64,000 nucleotides of DNA, from positions 33,062 through 97,061 of the forward strand of contig JAEYWK010000010.1 of the NCBI GenBank assembly GCA_023431345.1, in the 5' to 3' direction. This stretch comes from Pseudomonadota bacterium (lineage in GTDB: Bacteria > Myxococcota_A > Polyangia > Polyangiales > Polyangiaceae). Below, piece by piece: positions 1 to 8,776 of this stretch. Within the stretch, counting starts at the first letter, position 1, and each line of letters starts with the position of its first letter. Position numbers and translations under genes: made by a program. The notes beneath the pieces were generated by a model. It was not told the DNA's origin, searched no databases, and worked only from the letters and a program-made list of their open reading frames with translations.

Positions 1-195
1 GGCAACCTCTGCCCGAGGCCGATCCGGCCGGAGCGCGCGTGGCGAATGACGCTCAGCGTGGAGGGGTACCCGCCGAGCGAGACCGTGAAACACCGCCCGG
101 TGCAGCGAGCGGCGCATCGCGATCTCGTGGCGCGCGTCCGCAGAGGCGCGCCCTCCCGCGCCGCGCAAGGCGCCGAGCGTGAAGCCAAGACTTGA
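1..195 (+). CDS. 3' end of an unidentified gene (partial)
   Basis: The first frame is open from the window edge for 64 codons and ends in TGA. The visible residues are Arg-rich (for example RPIRPERAWRMTLSVEGYPP) and match no family I recognise. The next gene on the same strand begins about 140 bases later, so this is probably the C-terminal tail of a gene that starts outside the window. It could also be chance open frame, which is common at this GC content. Confidence 0.35.
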   Translation, partial: GNLCPRPIRPERAWRMTLSVEGYPPSETVKHRPVQRAAHRDLVARVRRGAPSRAAQGAEREAKT

Positions 196-264
196 GCGTC
201 GGCGTCAGGTGAGACGCCGGTTTGTCGCCGTGCGATGAGGACTGTCATTCGTTCGCTCATTGCT

Positions 265-292
265 TGACGAACGAGCTGAGGAAACCTACTGT
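265..292 (+). promoter_or_regulatory. putative sigma-70-type promoter of the serine protease gene
   Basis: TTGACG and TACTGT are separated by 16 bases and lie about 40 bases upstream of the protease start codon. The -35 element sits between the arms of a 7-base inverted repeat (TCGTTCG / CGAACGA). Assignment is by consensus likeness only. Confidence 0.35.
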
Positions 293-332
293 GCGCGCCT
301 GGGATGGGGACAGTCGTGGGAAGGAAACTAAG

Positions 333-1241
333 ATGAAATCATCGATGGTGGTGGGGACGAAGCAGGCCTCTATGTTCGTGGCAACCGCGCTGTGCTTGGC
401 AGCGTGCGGAGGCGCGTCAGGGGTCGATGCTCAAGACGAGCTGGGCGCGGAGCCGTTCGCCGATGTGGCAGCGGCAGAGCGGGTCGGCGAGCAGACATCC
501 GAGCTCAAGAACGGCACGCTGCTCGACGGAACTGGTGCATCACGCGGAGCCGTTCTGCTCGAAATTTACTGGCCGCAGAGGGGGAACAGGCCTGGCTATT
601 GGAAGAGGTGCTCGGGCCAAATCGTCTCGAACCGGACGATCTTGACGGCCGCTCATTGCGTGAACGACTTCGCCAGCGGCGACTCCACTTGGGTGATCGC
701 GTCACGACCGACGGCCGCGGGCTGGGTGGACGTGATCCCAGGCAGCTGGACCATGGTGCGGTGGAACCCGGCTTCCACGACGATGAATCCCATCACACCC
801 TACGACGTCGGCTTGCTCATCAGCCCAACCCCGCTCGTTGGATACACGTCCGCTGATGCCGCGGCTCTCGCGAAGAGCACACCTTCCAACATCACGATGA
901 GCGTGCACGGCTTCGGCTACTACTCCGACACCCAGCGGGATTGGAACGGGAGAAGCGCCTCGATCCAGCCCTCGTACCAGCAGAGCGCCTACTACTGGTC
1001 ATCCGTCGGCGCCAACACCCCCGCGATCTGCACTGGTGACTCGGGCGGCCCACTCAAGGGCCATTACAACGGGTTCTTCATGACCTTCGGCGTGACGAGC
1101 TGGGGCACCCCGGGACCTGGCGCCCATTGTCGCGCGGATGCAAATTGGGCGCCTACGGCGCACAACATTCCGTGGTTGAAGAGCAACATCGTGGGCAGCG
1201 CCGGCTGCTTCGAGACAGCGACCATGATGACGTGCTTTTAG
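333..1241 (+). CDS. secreted trypsin-like serine protease (lipoprotein)
   Basis: This is an S1/chymotrypsin-family endopeptidase predicted to act outside the cytoplasm. The catalytic triad is visible: His in TAAHC near residue 108, Asp in YDVGLL near residue 158 and Ser in GDSGGP near residue 237. The N-terminus is a signal peptide ending in the lipobox LAAC with Cys25, followed by a Gly/Ala-rich spacer, so the protein is probably lipid-anchored. I chose the ATG preceded by AAGGAA rather than an in-frame upstream start, because only this start places the signal peptide at the N-terminus. The length of about 300 residues is normal for a single-domain trypsin with a short propeptide. Substrate unknown; such proteases are abundant in predatory myxobacteria. 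Confidence 0.9.
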   Translation: MKSSMVVGTKQASMFVATALCLAACGGASGVDAQDELGAEPFADVAAAERVGEQTSELKNGTLLDGTGASRGAVLLEIYWPQRGNRPGYWKRCSGQIVSNRTILTAAHCVNDFASGDSTWVIASRPTAAGWVDVIPGSWTMVRWNPASTTMNPITPYDVGLLISPTPLVGYTSADAAALAKSTPSNITMSVHGFGYYSDTQRDWNGRSASIQPSYQQSAYYWSSVGANTPAICTGDSGGPLKGHYNGFFMTFGVTSWGTPGPGAHCRADANWAPTAHNIPWLKSNIVGSAGCFETATMMTCF

Positions 1242-1483
1242 CCCTCCCGATGTGTAGGGCTCCCAAGCCGCTCGAGTGCTAGGCTCCGAGGCGATGGCGT
1301 TCATGGGGCGCTGCTGTTGGGGAACGCAGCAGGCAGTCCAAGAGTTGCGGCTGCGCTGTCCCCGGGGGCGCATCAGGCGCGCCCTCTGCGCTCGGGCTCG
1401 TGCTCGCAGCGGCGATCATGGCGCGGCGACGTCGCGCCAGCGCTTGCTCCGTAGCGCCGAACCTGCGCAGCATTCGCTAACTG

Positions 1484-1879
1484 ATGACGAAGCTTGGCAC
1501 GACACTCCGAGGCCTCGCGGCGGCGGCGCTGCTCGTCTTACCGGCTGGGGCGTACCATCCCGAGCCGCGCGTCATCGTCACCGTAACCGAGATCCAAGGT
1601 GGTCACGACCGGGTCGAGGTGCAGCGCGCGGCGCGGGAGACTTGGGGTGGTATCGTTCGTTGCTACAAGCAACATGGCAAGCGCCAGCGGGGCACGCTCG
1701 AGCTGCACGTGGAGATCTCGCCGTCCGGTAAGGTCACCGGCACGCGCCGCGTCGCCTCCACGCTGAACGACGACGTTTCGTCTTGCCTCGCAGGCGTCAT
1801 TCGCGCCCGCACCATGCCCGACAGCGCCAGCGCTTCGACCGCCGTCGTCTCGGTCGAGCTCGCGCCCGGCGACCGCTGA
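1484..1879 (+). CDS. small exported protein with AgmX/PglI-like C-terminal domain
   Basis: The protein has a signal peptide (residues 1-23, ending in PAGA) and a roughly 100-residue domain with the pattern IVRCYKQ, followed by LELHVEISPSGKVTG, then a conserved Cys in VSSCLAGVIR. This is the TonB-C-like fold typical of AgmX/PglI C-terminal domains in myxobacteria, where the two Cys flank the sheet. No transmembrane helix other than the signal is seen. It stands alone with no overlapping neighbour. Such domains occur in gliding-motility and envelope proteins, but most copies have no known role, so function here is not assigned. Confidence 0.7.
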   Translation: MTKLGTTLRGLAAAALLVLPAGAYHPEPRVIVTVTEIQGGHDRVEVQRAARETWGGIVRCYKQHGKRQRGTLELHVEISPSGKVTGTRRVASTLNDDVSSCLAGVIRARTMPDSASASTAVVSVELAPGDR

Positions 1880-2505
1880 GCGCGAGGCGGTGGGAACGAG
1901 CCGCCACTTCAGGCTTGCAGCGCTCGAGGAGCTTTGATGGAGGCTCATCAGAGGTCACCTCTCAGTGGTTCGCCTCATTGAGCAACTCGCCAGGGTAATC
2001 CTGATTATGAGTTACAGTGACCCGCGCCAACTCCCCACGGAGTGAGGGCCCGCCGCCGCGCCTCGCGACTCGAAGCAATCGCTGACTCACCCGCAGGAGT
2101 AGTTGAGTTGCTTCCAGCACCTGGTGGCGTCAGACCCTGCAGCTCGCTTCCGTCAGCAGCGCCGCTCGCGTCAGTGACGCCACAAGTCCGCGCGCAGCAC
2201 AGCCGCGAGCTCGCCAGACGAACCGACGCAGAGCGGCTCGTCTTTCGAAAATGAGTGCTTCGAGGCTGCCTAGCCATTTTGCATGAACACGATTTTTGTC
2301 GCGGTGTGGCGCCTTTGCGCGCTGATGCTGCATCACGCACGTATCTGCGCGTCACCACTCAGTTTTTTCGTCAGCTGGTGACAGAGGATTCCGTCCCGGG
2401 TGCGTCACTGCGAGTCATCAGCGTGCTCAAATTGGAGCCAAATTGGGGCGTGTGCACCTGAGGTGGTTGACCCCAGAAAGTGACAGTCGCAGAGTCACCC
2501 ACACT
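1880..2505 (+). promoter_or_regulatory. long non-coding control region with repeated GTGAC/GTCAC boxes
   Basis: No convincing gene lies in these roughly 620 bases. The stretch holds several short inverted repeats built on TGAC/GTCA: GCGTCAGTGACGC at 2168-2180, GTCAGCTGGTGAC at 2370-2382 and GTGAC-9-GTCAC at 2480-2498, plus single boxes near 2016, 2351 and 2403. The downstream gene encodes an OmpR-type DNA-binding protein, so autoregulation is a natural guess. GTCA-type tetramers are expected often by chance, and only their spacing and symmetry make the cluster notable. Confidence 0.35.
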
Positions 2506-3162
2506 ATGGGGCCAGCCACGCAAGCAGTCAGCGAAGCGCAGCTCGTGTGCCTTCGCGGTTTCGAGTCAGCCGAGCTCACCGAGCTCGGCACTTCCCTCGC
2601 TGACGGTGGAATCGCCGTCAGCGACGACGCCTCGCAGGAGGCAGTGTTCGTCGCGAAAGCGGACGTCACTGCGCCGAGCGAGATTCCCTCGAACCAAGCG
2701 GTGCTTTGGATCGTTCCGGGAACCGGACATCCTTCGCCTGCGCTGTTCGAACGCGAATCACCGACCGATTTCCTGCGATCACCGGTCGATGGTTTAGAGT
2801 TGAAACTACGTGTTCAAGCGCTCGCCGCGCGTTCGCGTCGCACATCGGAGGTGTTCCGCAGCGTGCTGCGCGCAGGTCCCTTGTGCCTCGATCGCTTGGC
2901 TCGCACGTTGACCGTCAACGACGTCGAGGTGCCGCTGCGTCGCGCCGAGTGCGCGGTGCTCGAGTTCTTGCTCGATCACTCCGAGCGCTTCGTGCCCTCG
3001 AAGGAGCTGAACCGCGTGGTGCTCAACGGCTCGGTCGGCGGCAACGCCGCACGCAACCAGGTGTACGAGCTGCGCCAACGTCTGAACACCGTTGGTGCAC
3101 CGGACGCGATTCAATACCTGCGCGGTCGGGGTTACCGCGTTCGTTGGCCCGTCGCGCGCTGA
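2506..3162 (+). CDS. winged-helix transcriptional regulator (OmpR/PhoB type DNA-binding domain)
   Basis: The C-terminal 95 residues form a Trans_reg_C winged helix: the turn VPLRRAECAVLEFLLDH, the recognition helix region RNQVYELRQRL and the final hairpin with YLRGRGYRV, as in OmpR/PhoB. The N-terminal part has the size of a short receiver but lacks the acidic pocket and the phospho-acceptor Asp/Lys pattern, so it is probably a pseudo-receiver or unrelated sensory region. No histidine kinase is adjacent. The ATG chosen follows a GTGAC-9-GTCAC repeat; an in-frame ATG 63 bases upstream is possible. A long box-rich control region precedes the gene. Confidence 0.8.
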   Translation: MGPATQAVSEAQLVCLRGFESAELTELGTSLADGGIAVSDDASQEAVFVAKADVTAPSEIPSNQAVLWIVPGTGHPSPALFERESPTDFLRSPVDGLELKLRVQALAARSRRTSEVFRSVLRAGPLCLDRLARTLTVNDVEVPLRRAECAVLEFLLDHSERFVPSKELNRVVLNGSVGGNAARNQVYELRQRLNTVGAPDAIQYLRGRGYRVRWPVAR

Positions 3163-3193
3163 GCGCTTCTGTCACTCCCCGCCGGGGGCCCGC

Positions 3194-3658
3194 TCACTCG
3201 TAGCGGATGGCCTTAATCTCGATCTCGATCTCACCGGCGGGGCGCTGCACACTGACCACGTCACCCACCTTGCGCTTCATCAGCGCTTTTCCGAGCGGCG
3301 ATTGGAAGCTGATGCTTCCGTTCGAGGGCGAAGCTTCGTCCGGCCCGAGGATCAGGTAGCTGCTCTTTTTGCCGTTTTCGTCTTCGACCTCGACGGTAGC
3401 GCCGAAGCGGACCTCGCCGTGCGCCGTTTCCTGCTTCACCACCACGGCGGCGTCCAGCCGCTTGGTGATGAAGCGGATGCGACGATCGATCTCGCGCAGC
3501 TTCTTCTTGCCGTAGATGTACTCGGCGTTCTCGGAGCGGTCACCTTGCGCGGCCGCGTCCGCCACCTCTTGCACGATCTTCACGCGCTCGACGTTGAGCA
3601 GCTGATTCAGCTCGGCGGCCAGCTTCTTCGCGCCTTCCGGGGTGAGGTAGTTGGGCAT
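3194..3658 (-). CDS. greB: transcription elongation factor GreB
   Basis: GreA/GreB proteins enter the RNA polymerase secondary channel and stimulate cleavage of backtracked RNA. The N-terminal coiled coil contains GDRSENAEY with the acidic tip residues, followed by YIYGKKKLREIDRR, which is characteristic of GreB rather than GreA. The C-terminal FKBP-like domain ends in PAGEIEIEIKAI. The length of 154 residues is normal. It is transcribed divergently from the AsmA-like gene with only 14 bases between start codons, so its promoter must lie inside the neighbouring coding sequence or the neighbour starts further downstream. Confidence 0.93.
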   Translation of the reverse strand: MPNYLTPEGAKKLAAELNQLLNVERVKIVQEVADAAAQGDRSENAEYIYGKKKLREIDRRIRFITKRLDAAVVVKQETAHGEVRFGATVEVEDENGKKSSYLILGPDEASPSNGSISFQSPLGKALMKRKVGDVVSVQRPAGEIEIEIKAIRYE

Positions 3659-3672
3659 GTTAGGCTCGCCTC

Positions 3673-5112
3673 GTGAAGCGAACGCACGGCCCGCTCATCG
3701 CTCTGCTCATCGTCGTCACGGGGGTGGTGGCCATCTTGGGGGTCATCAGGCTGCTGCTACCTGGCTATGTCGAGAAGAAGGTCGTAGCAGAAGCACGGGC
3801 GCGGGGCATCGAGCTTCAGCCCGGCAAGCTCGGATTCGGCTGGCAATGGGTGCAGCTCGAGGGCGCGACCGCCAAGCTGATCGGCGCGCCCTCTTTCGAG
3901 GCCAAGCTCGGCTTGGTCGACGTGCAGCTCACCAGCTTTCAGCCGACGCTGGTCGAGGTCTCGAACGTGCAGGTCGGCGTGAGCGGCAGCTTGCCGCGCG
4001 TGCTGCTCGAGCTGGGCGAATGGGCCAAGGATCATCCGGAGGCGTTCGCGGCGCCGCTCGTCGCGAGCCGCGTGAGCGTGCAGGTAGCCGAGGCGCCCGC
4101 GGCCGCACCTTGGCTCGAGCTCACGGGAGGGTTCTTGACCCAAACCGTCGCGGGCGCGGCCTTCTCGGCGTCGAGCTGCAAGCTCTCGGGCTTCGAGCTG
4201 GGAAAAGTCGGCGCGGGATATACGAGCACCGGCGGCGACGTCTCGATCGGCTTCGGAGATCAAAGCGCGCAAGCTGCGCCGCTACGCCTCGACGCTAGCG
4301 TCGACCAGCGCGGAGGCAGCATGAAGCTCACGCTCACGCCGACGAAGCTGGGGCTGCTCGGCCAGGGCTTGGGTATCGCGCTGCCGCTGCCGGAAGTGCT
4401 GGTGTCGAGCCAGGCAGAGCTGACCTTCCCCAAGACGCTGACGGGCGGGGAAATCAAGGGCAAGCTCGGCGTGCGCCTGCAGGGCTTCGTGCCGCCTCAT
4501 CCTCCCGAGCTGGACGGCTTCGTCTTCGGGGACGTCACGACCTTCGACAGCGACTTCGAGGTCGACGCCGCCCGCAGCGTGGTCACGCTCGAGAACGCCA
4601 AGGTCAAGGCCGCCAAGTTCGAGCTCGCCGGCGGCGGGACCATCGCGCGGGAGGGCCTCGACGCCAAGGTCGACCTCGACTTCAAGGGCGCCCTGCCCTG
4701 TAGTGCGCTCGCCGGCGCCGCCGCCGAGTCGAGGCTCGGCCAGCTTTTGGGCCGCGCCTCCGGCAAGCAGGGCAAGCGCACGGCGAGCGCGATGGTGGGC
4801 GGCGAGGTGTCGGTCGAGGTCGGCGTGCACACGCGCGTGAGCGAGCTGGTCGGCGCTAAGCTCACCCCGAAGATTGGCATCGGCTGCGGGCTCCGTCCGC
4901 TCAGCTTGCGCGAGCTGCTCGAGCTCACTCCGAACGCCAAAGATTTGCAGGCCATCGGCGACGAGGTCGGCAAGAAGCTCGAGGATATCGGCAAAGACTT
5001 GGGGCTGCCGCCGGTACCGAAAGAGCTCAAGCTCCCGCCGCTCACGCTGCCGGACTTGACGCCCCCGCCCAAGAAGAAACAAGACCTAGCCGCCCCCGCC
5101 TCGCCTGACTAA
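3673..5112 (+). CDS. AsmA-like envelope protein with one N-terminal membrane helix
   Basis: An N-terminal transmembrane segment (about residues 8-30) is followed by roughly 400 residues of beta-rich, low-aromatic sequence with LEGATAKL and VEVSNVQVGVSG stretches, resembling the AsmA/YhdP/GspN-like periplasmic beta-groove proteins that are implicated in lipid or outer-membrane biogenesis. The C-terminus is Lys/Pro-rich (KLPPLTLPDLTPPPKKK). The likely start is GTG, very close to the divergent greB start. A strong ribosome site for the next gene follows directly, so the two may be co-transcribed. Family placement is by general appearance; no catalytic motif is seen. Confidence 0.55.
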   Translation: MKRTHGPLIALLIVVTGVVAILGVIRLLLPGYVEKKVVAEARARGIELQPGKLGFGWQWVQLEGATAKLIGAPSFEAKLGLVDVQLTSFQPTLVEVSNVQVGVSGSLPRVLLELGEWAKDHPEAFAAPLVASRVSVQVAEAPAAAPWLELTGGFLTQTVAGAAFSASSCKLSGFELGKVGAGYTSTGGDVSIGFGDQSAQAAPLRLDASVDQRGGSMKLTLTPTKLGLLGQGLGIALPLPEVLVSSQAELTFPKTLTGGEIKGKLGVRLQGFVPPHPPELDGFVFGDVTTFDSDFEVDAARSVVTLENAKVKAAKFELAGGGTIAREGLDAKVDLDFKGALPCSALAGAAAESRLGQLLGRASGKQGKRTASAMVGGEVSVEVGVHTRVSELVGAKLTPKIGIGCGLRPLSLRELLELTPNAKDLQAIGDEVGKKLEDIGKDLGLPPVPKELKLPPLTLPDLTPPPKKKQDLAAPASPD

Positions 5113-5121
5113 AGGAGGCGC

Positions 5122-6186
5122 ATGGCGACGATCGCGATCGTGGGAGCAGGCATGATGGGCAGCGCGCTCGCCGCGCCCTGCGTCGAGAACGGACACGCGG
5201 TGCGCCTCGTCGGCACTCCGCTCGATCACGAGATCATCGCGTCGCTCGCGGCGGGTGGCCCCCACCCCAAGCTGCGCGCGCCGCTCGCTGCCGGCGTCGC
5301 GCCTTACTTCGTCGAAGAGCTGGCGCAAGCGCTCGAGGGCGCGGACGCCATCGCGCTCGGGGTGAGCTCGGCGGGAGTCGGTTGGGCGGCGCGCGCGCTC
5401 GGACAGGCCCTCGAGCAGCGGCCGCGTCCCGTGCTGATGATCTCGAAGGGCTTGGTTTGGCGCGGCGACGCGGAGAGCCCTCGGCTCGAGGTGCTCCCCG
5501 ACGTGTTTCGGTCGCTCTTGCCGCGCGCGGCCAGGGAGCAAATCGCCCCGGTGGGCGTCGCGGGGCCATGCATCGCGGGCGAGCTGCTGCGCTGCGTGCC
5601 GACCAGCATCTGCTTCACGGGGCGCTCGCTCGACGCTTGCGAGGCCTGGGCTGGTCTCCTGCGCGGGCCGTTCTACTACGTGCACATCGAGCCGGACTTG
5701 ATCGGCGCCGAGACCTGCGCTGCCCTCAAAAACGCCTTCGCGATGGGCGTCGGCTTCGGCGCGGGCGTGCACGAAGCGAAGGGCGGCGCGGTCGGCAGCG
5801 TCGCGTACCACAACTACGAGAGCGCCGTGTTCGCGCAAGCGATCTTGGAGATGCAGCGCGTCGTCTCGCTCGTGGGCGGTGATCCACGGACTGCCGTCGG
5901 CCTGCCCGGCACCGGCGACTTGATGGTGACGTGCAACGGCGGCCGCACCGGACGCTTCGGAAAGTGGCTCGGTACGGGCATCTCGCTCACGCAGGCCGTC
6001 GAGGCGATGCAGGGCGCGACGCTCGAATGTCTCGAGGTGCTTCGCGAGCTCGAGCTGGCCTTGGTCGCCTTCGATGCGGCGGGGAAGACGCGAGAGAGCG
6101 ACCTGCCGCTCTTGCGCCACTTGATCCGAGTCGCGCTCCACGGCGCGCCGGTGGCGATGCCATTCGAGCGCTTCGGCCGCGCCTGA
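5122..6186 (+). CDS. gpsA: NAD(P)-dependent glycerol-3-phosphate dehydrogenase
   Basis: The enzyme interconverts dihydroxyacetone phosphate and sn-glycerol 3-phosphate for phospholipid synthesis. The N-terminal Rossmann motif is GAGMMGSA, the catalytic lysine region is GAETCAALKNAFAMGVG, and the glycerol-phosphate signature region GLPGTGDLMVTCNGGRTGRFG follows, all in family order and spacing. The 354-residue length is normal. A near-perfect Shine-Dalgarno (AAAGGAGG) precedes the ATG. It lies 9 bases after the AsmA-like gene, which fits a shared envelope-lipid theme. It is possible that it is a paralogue and not the main cellular GpsA. Confidence 0.85.
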   Translation: MATIAIVGAGMMGSALAAPCVENGHAVRLVGTPLDHEIIASLAAGGPHPKLRAPLAAGVAPYFVEELAQALEGADAIALGVSSAGVGWAARALGQALEQRPRPVLMISKGLVWRGDAESPRLEVLPDVFRSLLPRAAREQIAPVGVAGPCIAGELLRCVPTSICFTGRSLDACEAWAGLLRGPFYYVHIEPDLIGAETCAALKNAFAMGVGFGAGVHEAKGGAVGSVAYHNYESAVFAQAILEMQRVVSLVGGDPRTAVGLPGTGDLMVTCNGGRTGRFGKWLGTGISLTQAVEAMQGATLECLEVLRELELALVAFDAAGKTRESDLPLLRHLIRVALHGAPVAMPFERFGRA

Positions 6187-6205
6187 CGCGACGAGCAGCA
6201 GCCGC

Positions 6206-6793
6206 TCAGCGCTTGCCCGCGCCGAGCGAGAAGCGCACCGAGTAGCTGATCACGGTCGGGCCCGCCTTGGGCTTGTCGAACTGAGCCTTGCCGATCGCCG
6301 CGACCATACAGTCTCGAAAGGCGGCGCCTTTGATGCGCGTCCGAGGCTGCTCGACGATCGGCGCGCCCCCGGCTCGAGGGATCTTCAGGTCGACGCCGAA
6401 GCTGCCGCCAGCGAAGGGATCTTCGACGAGCCGATAGCACTCGAGGAAGGCCGGAAATCGTTGCTCCAGGGCGCGGTGGAACGGCGCCTTTTCTTCAGCG
6501 TCGTTCTTGCCGCCGCCGACGTGCATGCCCAGCGGCTCTACCTTGAGCTCGGGCAGCGCCTTGTCGGGCGTGGGCTGTTCGCCTCCCGGAAGCGGCAGCG
6601 CGGGCAGCGTCGCCTGGGGCGCGTCTTTCGCCCCGCTGCCGTCCGCGCCCGGCGGTGGAGGCGCTTCGCTACCGCTCGCGTTGCCCGCCCCGGACGACAC
6701 GCCTGGCGCGCCGGCGAGCGGGGCCGCCCCACGCGCGCAGGCGCCGAGCAGCGCCGCGGCGAGCAGCAAGCCGAGACTGGAAACGCGAGTCAC
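6206..6793 (-). CDS. lipoprotein with AgmX/PglI-like C-terminal domain
   Basis: A lipoprotein signal ends in LLGAC (Cys19). A Gly/Ser/Pro-rich linker to about residue 85 leads to a C-terminal domain with FLECYRLVEDP, GSFGVDLKIPRAGG and FRDCMVAAIGKAQFDKP. The two Cys in the ECY and RDC positions are those of AgmX/PglI-type TonB-like domains. It converges on gpsA with 19 bases between stop codons. Role unknown; a periplasmic or outer-membrane location follows from the lipobox. Confidence 0.7.
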   Translation of the reverse strand: MTRVSSLGLLLAAALLGACARGAAPLAGAPGVSSGAGNASGSEAPPPPGADGSGAKDAPQATLPALPLPGGEQPTPDKALPELKVEPLGMHVGGGKNDAEEKAPFHRALEQRFPAFLECYRLVEDPFAGGSFGVDLKIPRAGGAPIVEQPRTRIKGAAFRDCMVAAIGKAQFDKPKAGPTVISYSVRFSLGAGKR

Positions 6794-6917
6794 GCGGGCC
6801 CTTTCTCCCCCGAATCGCAGCTCAAATCAACCACCCGCGCCGCTGCTCGGCTCGGGGCTGGGCTGGATCCGCGTGCTCGGTTGGCTCGCCGCGCACGGAG
6901 CGCTACGCTAGCGGCGC

Positions 6918-8120
6918 TTGTCGAACCTGCGTTCTGGAGTGGCCCTCGTCATCAGCCTCGCGCTCGGTGCGTGCTCTTCGTCGAGCCTGCCAGACGATGG
7001 CGCCGGCAGCGGTGGCAACGCCGGCAGCGCCGGCGGCGGTTCTTTGACGCCAACGCCCCGCGCCAAGTACCTGGGCGAGGGCACGCTCGAAACGGTAGGT
7101 CTGTTCGAGGTTTTCATCCCGCAGACGCGGGTGAAGCTCAGCGCAACCGCGCTCGCGTTCAATCGCGCCGTGCCGGGTGAGCTCTGGGTAGCGCTCCGCC
7201 AATTCCCGAGCGGCAAGCCGTGCACCGAGGCCGATGACAGCGGCTGCGCTGCGCTGCCAGGCGTGATGGCGGTCGTGACTGAGGCGACCTCCTCGGCGCC
7301 GCAGGCCGAGCTCAAAGAAGACGGCAACTCATGGCACTTCATGCGCCGCCCCACGGCCATGGCCTGGGGCGATGGTCCGCTCTTCGCGAGCTGCGGCGAA
7401 GCCTACACCGACAATTTCGAAGATATTCCCGTGCCCTACGCGGGGCCGGTGCTGTGGTCGTCGGATCCGACCATCTTCGGCGTCGAGCCCACCGCGGGTC
7501 AGAACGGCACGCACCTCGATATGCTCCACGAGACGCCCTACTGCATGGGCATCGCGTGGGAGCGAGACAACGCCTACTGGGCCGTCAACGGCGACGCGGG
7601 CTCGCTCGATCGTTACGACTTTCACGCGCCGCACCAAATCGGCGGCGAAGATCACGCCGACGGCGAGGTTTACCGCTACGCGAAGGGCGAATTCTTGCGC
7701 GTGCCCGAGGTGCCGAGTCACGCGGCGTGGGACACGGCGCGGCAGCTCGTCTACCTCGCCGACACCGGTCACGGCCGCATCATCAGCGTCGATCCGAGCA
7801 CCGCCACGCGGGTCGGTGACATCGCGACCTACGAAGAGCTGCACGGCAGCGGCGAGATGGGCGGCGCGACGGTGACCGAGCTCGTCCCGGCGGGCGCGCT
7901 GGAGCAGCCGAGCGGGCTCTATTTCGCGAACGACAGGCTGTTCGTCACCGACAACGCCACCAGCCGCATTCACGTCTTCGACACGAGCGGGAACGAGCTC
8001 GAGAGCCTCGACACGGGTCTCCCCGCCGGGTCGCTCGCGGGCATCACGCTCGGGCCAGACGAAAAGATTTACTTCACGGACATGTTGACGGGCCGAGTGC
8101 ACGCGGTCGAGCCGCTGTGA
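6918..8120 (+). CDS. lipoprotein with NHL/SMP-30-like beta-propeller
   Basis: The signal peptide ends in LALGAC (Cys19), followed by a Gly/Ser-rich spacer. Blades of a propeller are recognisable from about residue 140 on: RQLVYLADTGHGRIISVD, PSGLYFANDRLFVTDN and GITLGPDEKIYFTDMLTGRV, the style of NHL and SMP-30/gluconolactonase repeats. The start is TTG; the nearest downstream GTG would leave too short a signal peptide. Two Cys-containing loops occur in the early part. No enzyme active site can be assigned, and protein binding is equally likely. Confidence 0.65.
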   Translation: MSNLRSGVALVISLALGACSSSSLPDDGAGSGGNAGSAGGGSLTPTPRAKYLGEGTLETVGLFEVFIPQTRVKLSATALAFNRAVPGELWVALRQFPSGKPCTEADDSGCAALPGVMAVVTEATSSAPQAELKEDGNSWHFMRRPTAMAWGDGPLFASCGEAYTDNFEDIPVPYAGPVLWSSDPTIFGVEPTAGQNGTHLDMLHETPYCMGIAWERDNAYWAVNGDAGSLDRYDFHAPHQIGGEDHADGEVYRYAKGEFLRVPEVPSHAAWDTARQLVYLADTGHGRIISVDPSTATRVGDIATYEELHGSGEMGGATVTELVPAGALEQPSGLYFANDRLFVTDNATSRIHVFDTSGNELESLDTGLPAGSLAGITLGPDEKIYFTDMLTGRVHAVEPL

Positions 8121-8133
8121 TCGGGCAAAACCC

Positions 8134-8703
8134 ATGATGCTAGGCTCAGTACTGCTGCTCGCGTTCGGCCTTTCGATGGATGCCATGGCGGTCGCGGCCG
8201 CGCGAGGGCTCGCCGTGCGGCGCATCCAGCTCCGGCACGTGCTGCTGGTGGCGGCCTTTTTCGGTGGCTTCCAGGCGCTGATGCCGCTCGTCGGCTGGCT
8301 CATCGGAAGCCGGGTGGGCTCGGTTATCGCGGCCTGGGATCACTGGGTGGTGTTCGTGCTGCTGGGCGGCATCGGCGGCAAAATGTTGTGGGAAGCCTGG
8401 CACGGGGAGGAAGAAGCGAAGCCGCTCGATGAGGTCGCCGCCTTCGGCCTGCGGGTGATGCTGCTGCTGGCGATCGCGACCAGCATCGACGCGCTCGCGG
8501 CCGGCTTCACGTTGCCGCTGCTCGGCGCTCCGCTCGGGGTGTCGGTCGCCGCGATCGGGCTCACGACAGCGATCCTGAGCGCGCTCGGTCTGTTCGCGGG
8601 CCAGCGCTTCGGCGCCGCGCTCGGCAAGCGGCTCGACATCGTGGGCGGGGTGGTGCTGATCGGAATCGGCGCCAAGACGCTGATTGAGCACACGATTTAC
8701 TAG
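8134..8703 (+). CDS. mntP: manganese efflux pump MntP
   Basis: MntP exports Mn2+ across the inner membrane. The 189-residue protein has six hydrophobic segments and the family hallmarks: LLAFGLSMDAMAVA in helix 1 with the essential Asp, the internally repeated ATSIDALAAGFTL in helix 4, and GGKMLWEAW. It starts 13 bases after the propeller lipoprotein. That spacing leaves no room for the yybP-ykoY manganese riboswitch that precedes mntP in some bacteria, so any Mn response would have to act at an upstream promoter. Confidence 0.92.
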   Translation: MMLGSVLLLAFGLSMDAMAVAAARGLAVRRIQLRHVLLVAAFFGGFQALMPLVGWLIGSRVGSVIAAWDHWVVFVLLGGIGGKMLWEAWHGEEEAKPLDEVAAFGLRVMLLLAIATSIDALAAGFTLPLLGAPLGVSVAAIGLTTAILSALGLFAGQRFGAALGKRLDIVGGVVLIGIGAKTLIEHTIY

Positions 8704-8776
8704 GCGCGCGCCTCGCGGCACTGTCGGCTAAGATGCGTGCCATCGACCCTCCGTGATGGCTCACGAAACTTTCGGC

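Noticed and set aside
1276..1480. Open frames between the protease and the AgmX-like gene
   Set aside because: Both strands are open but Arg-rich with no signal, motif or ribosome site.
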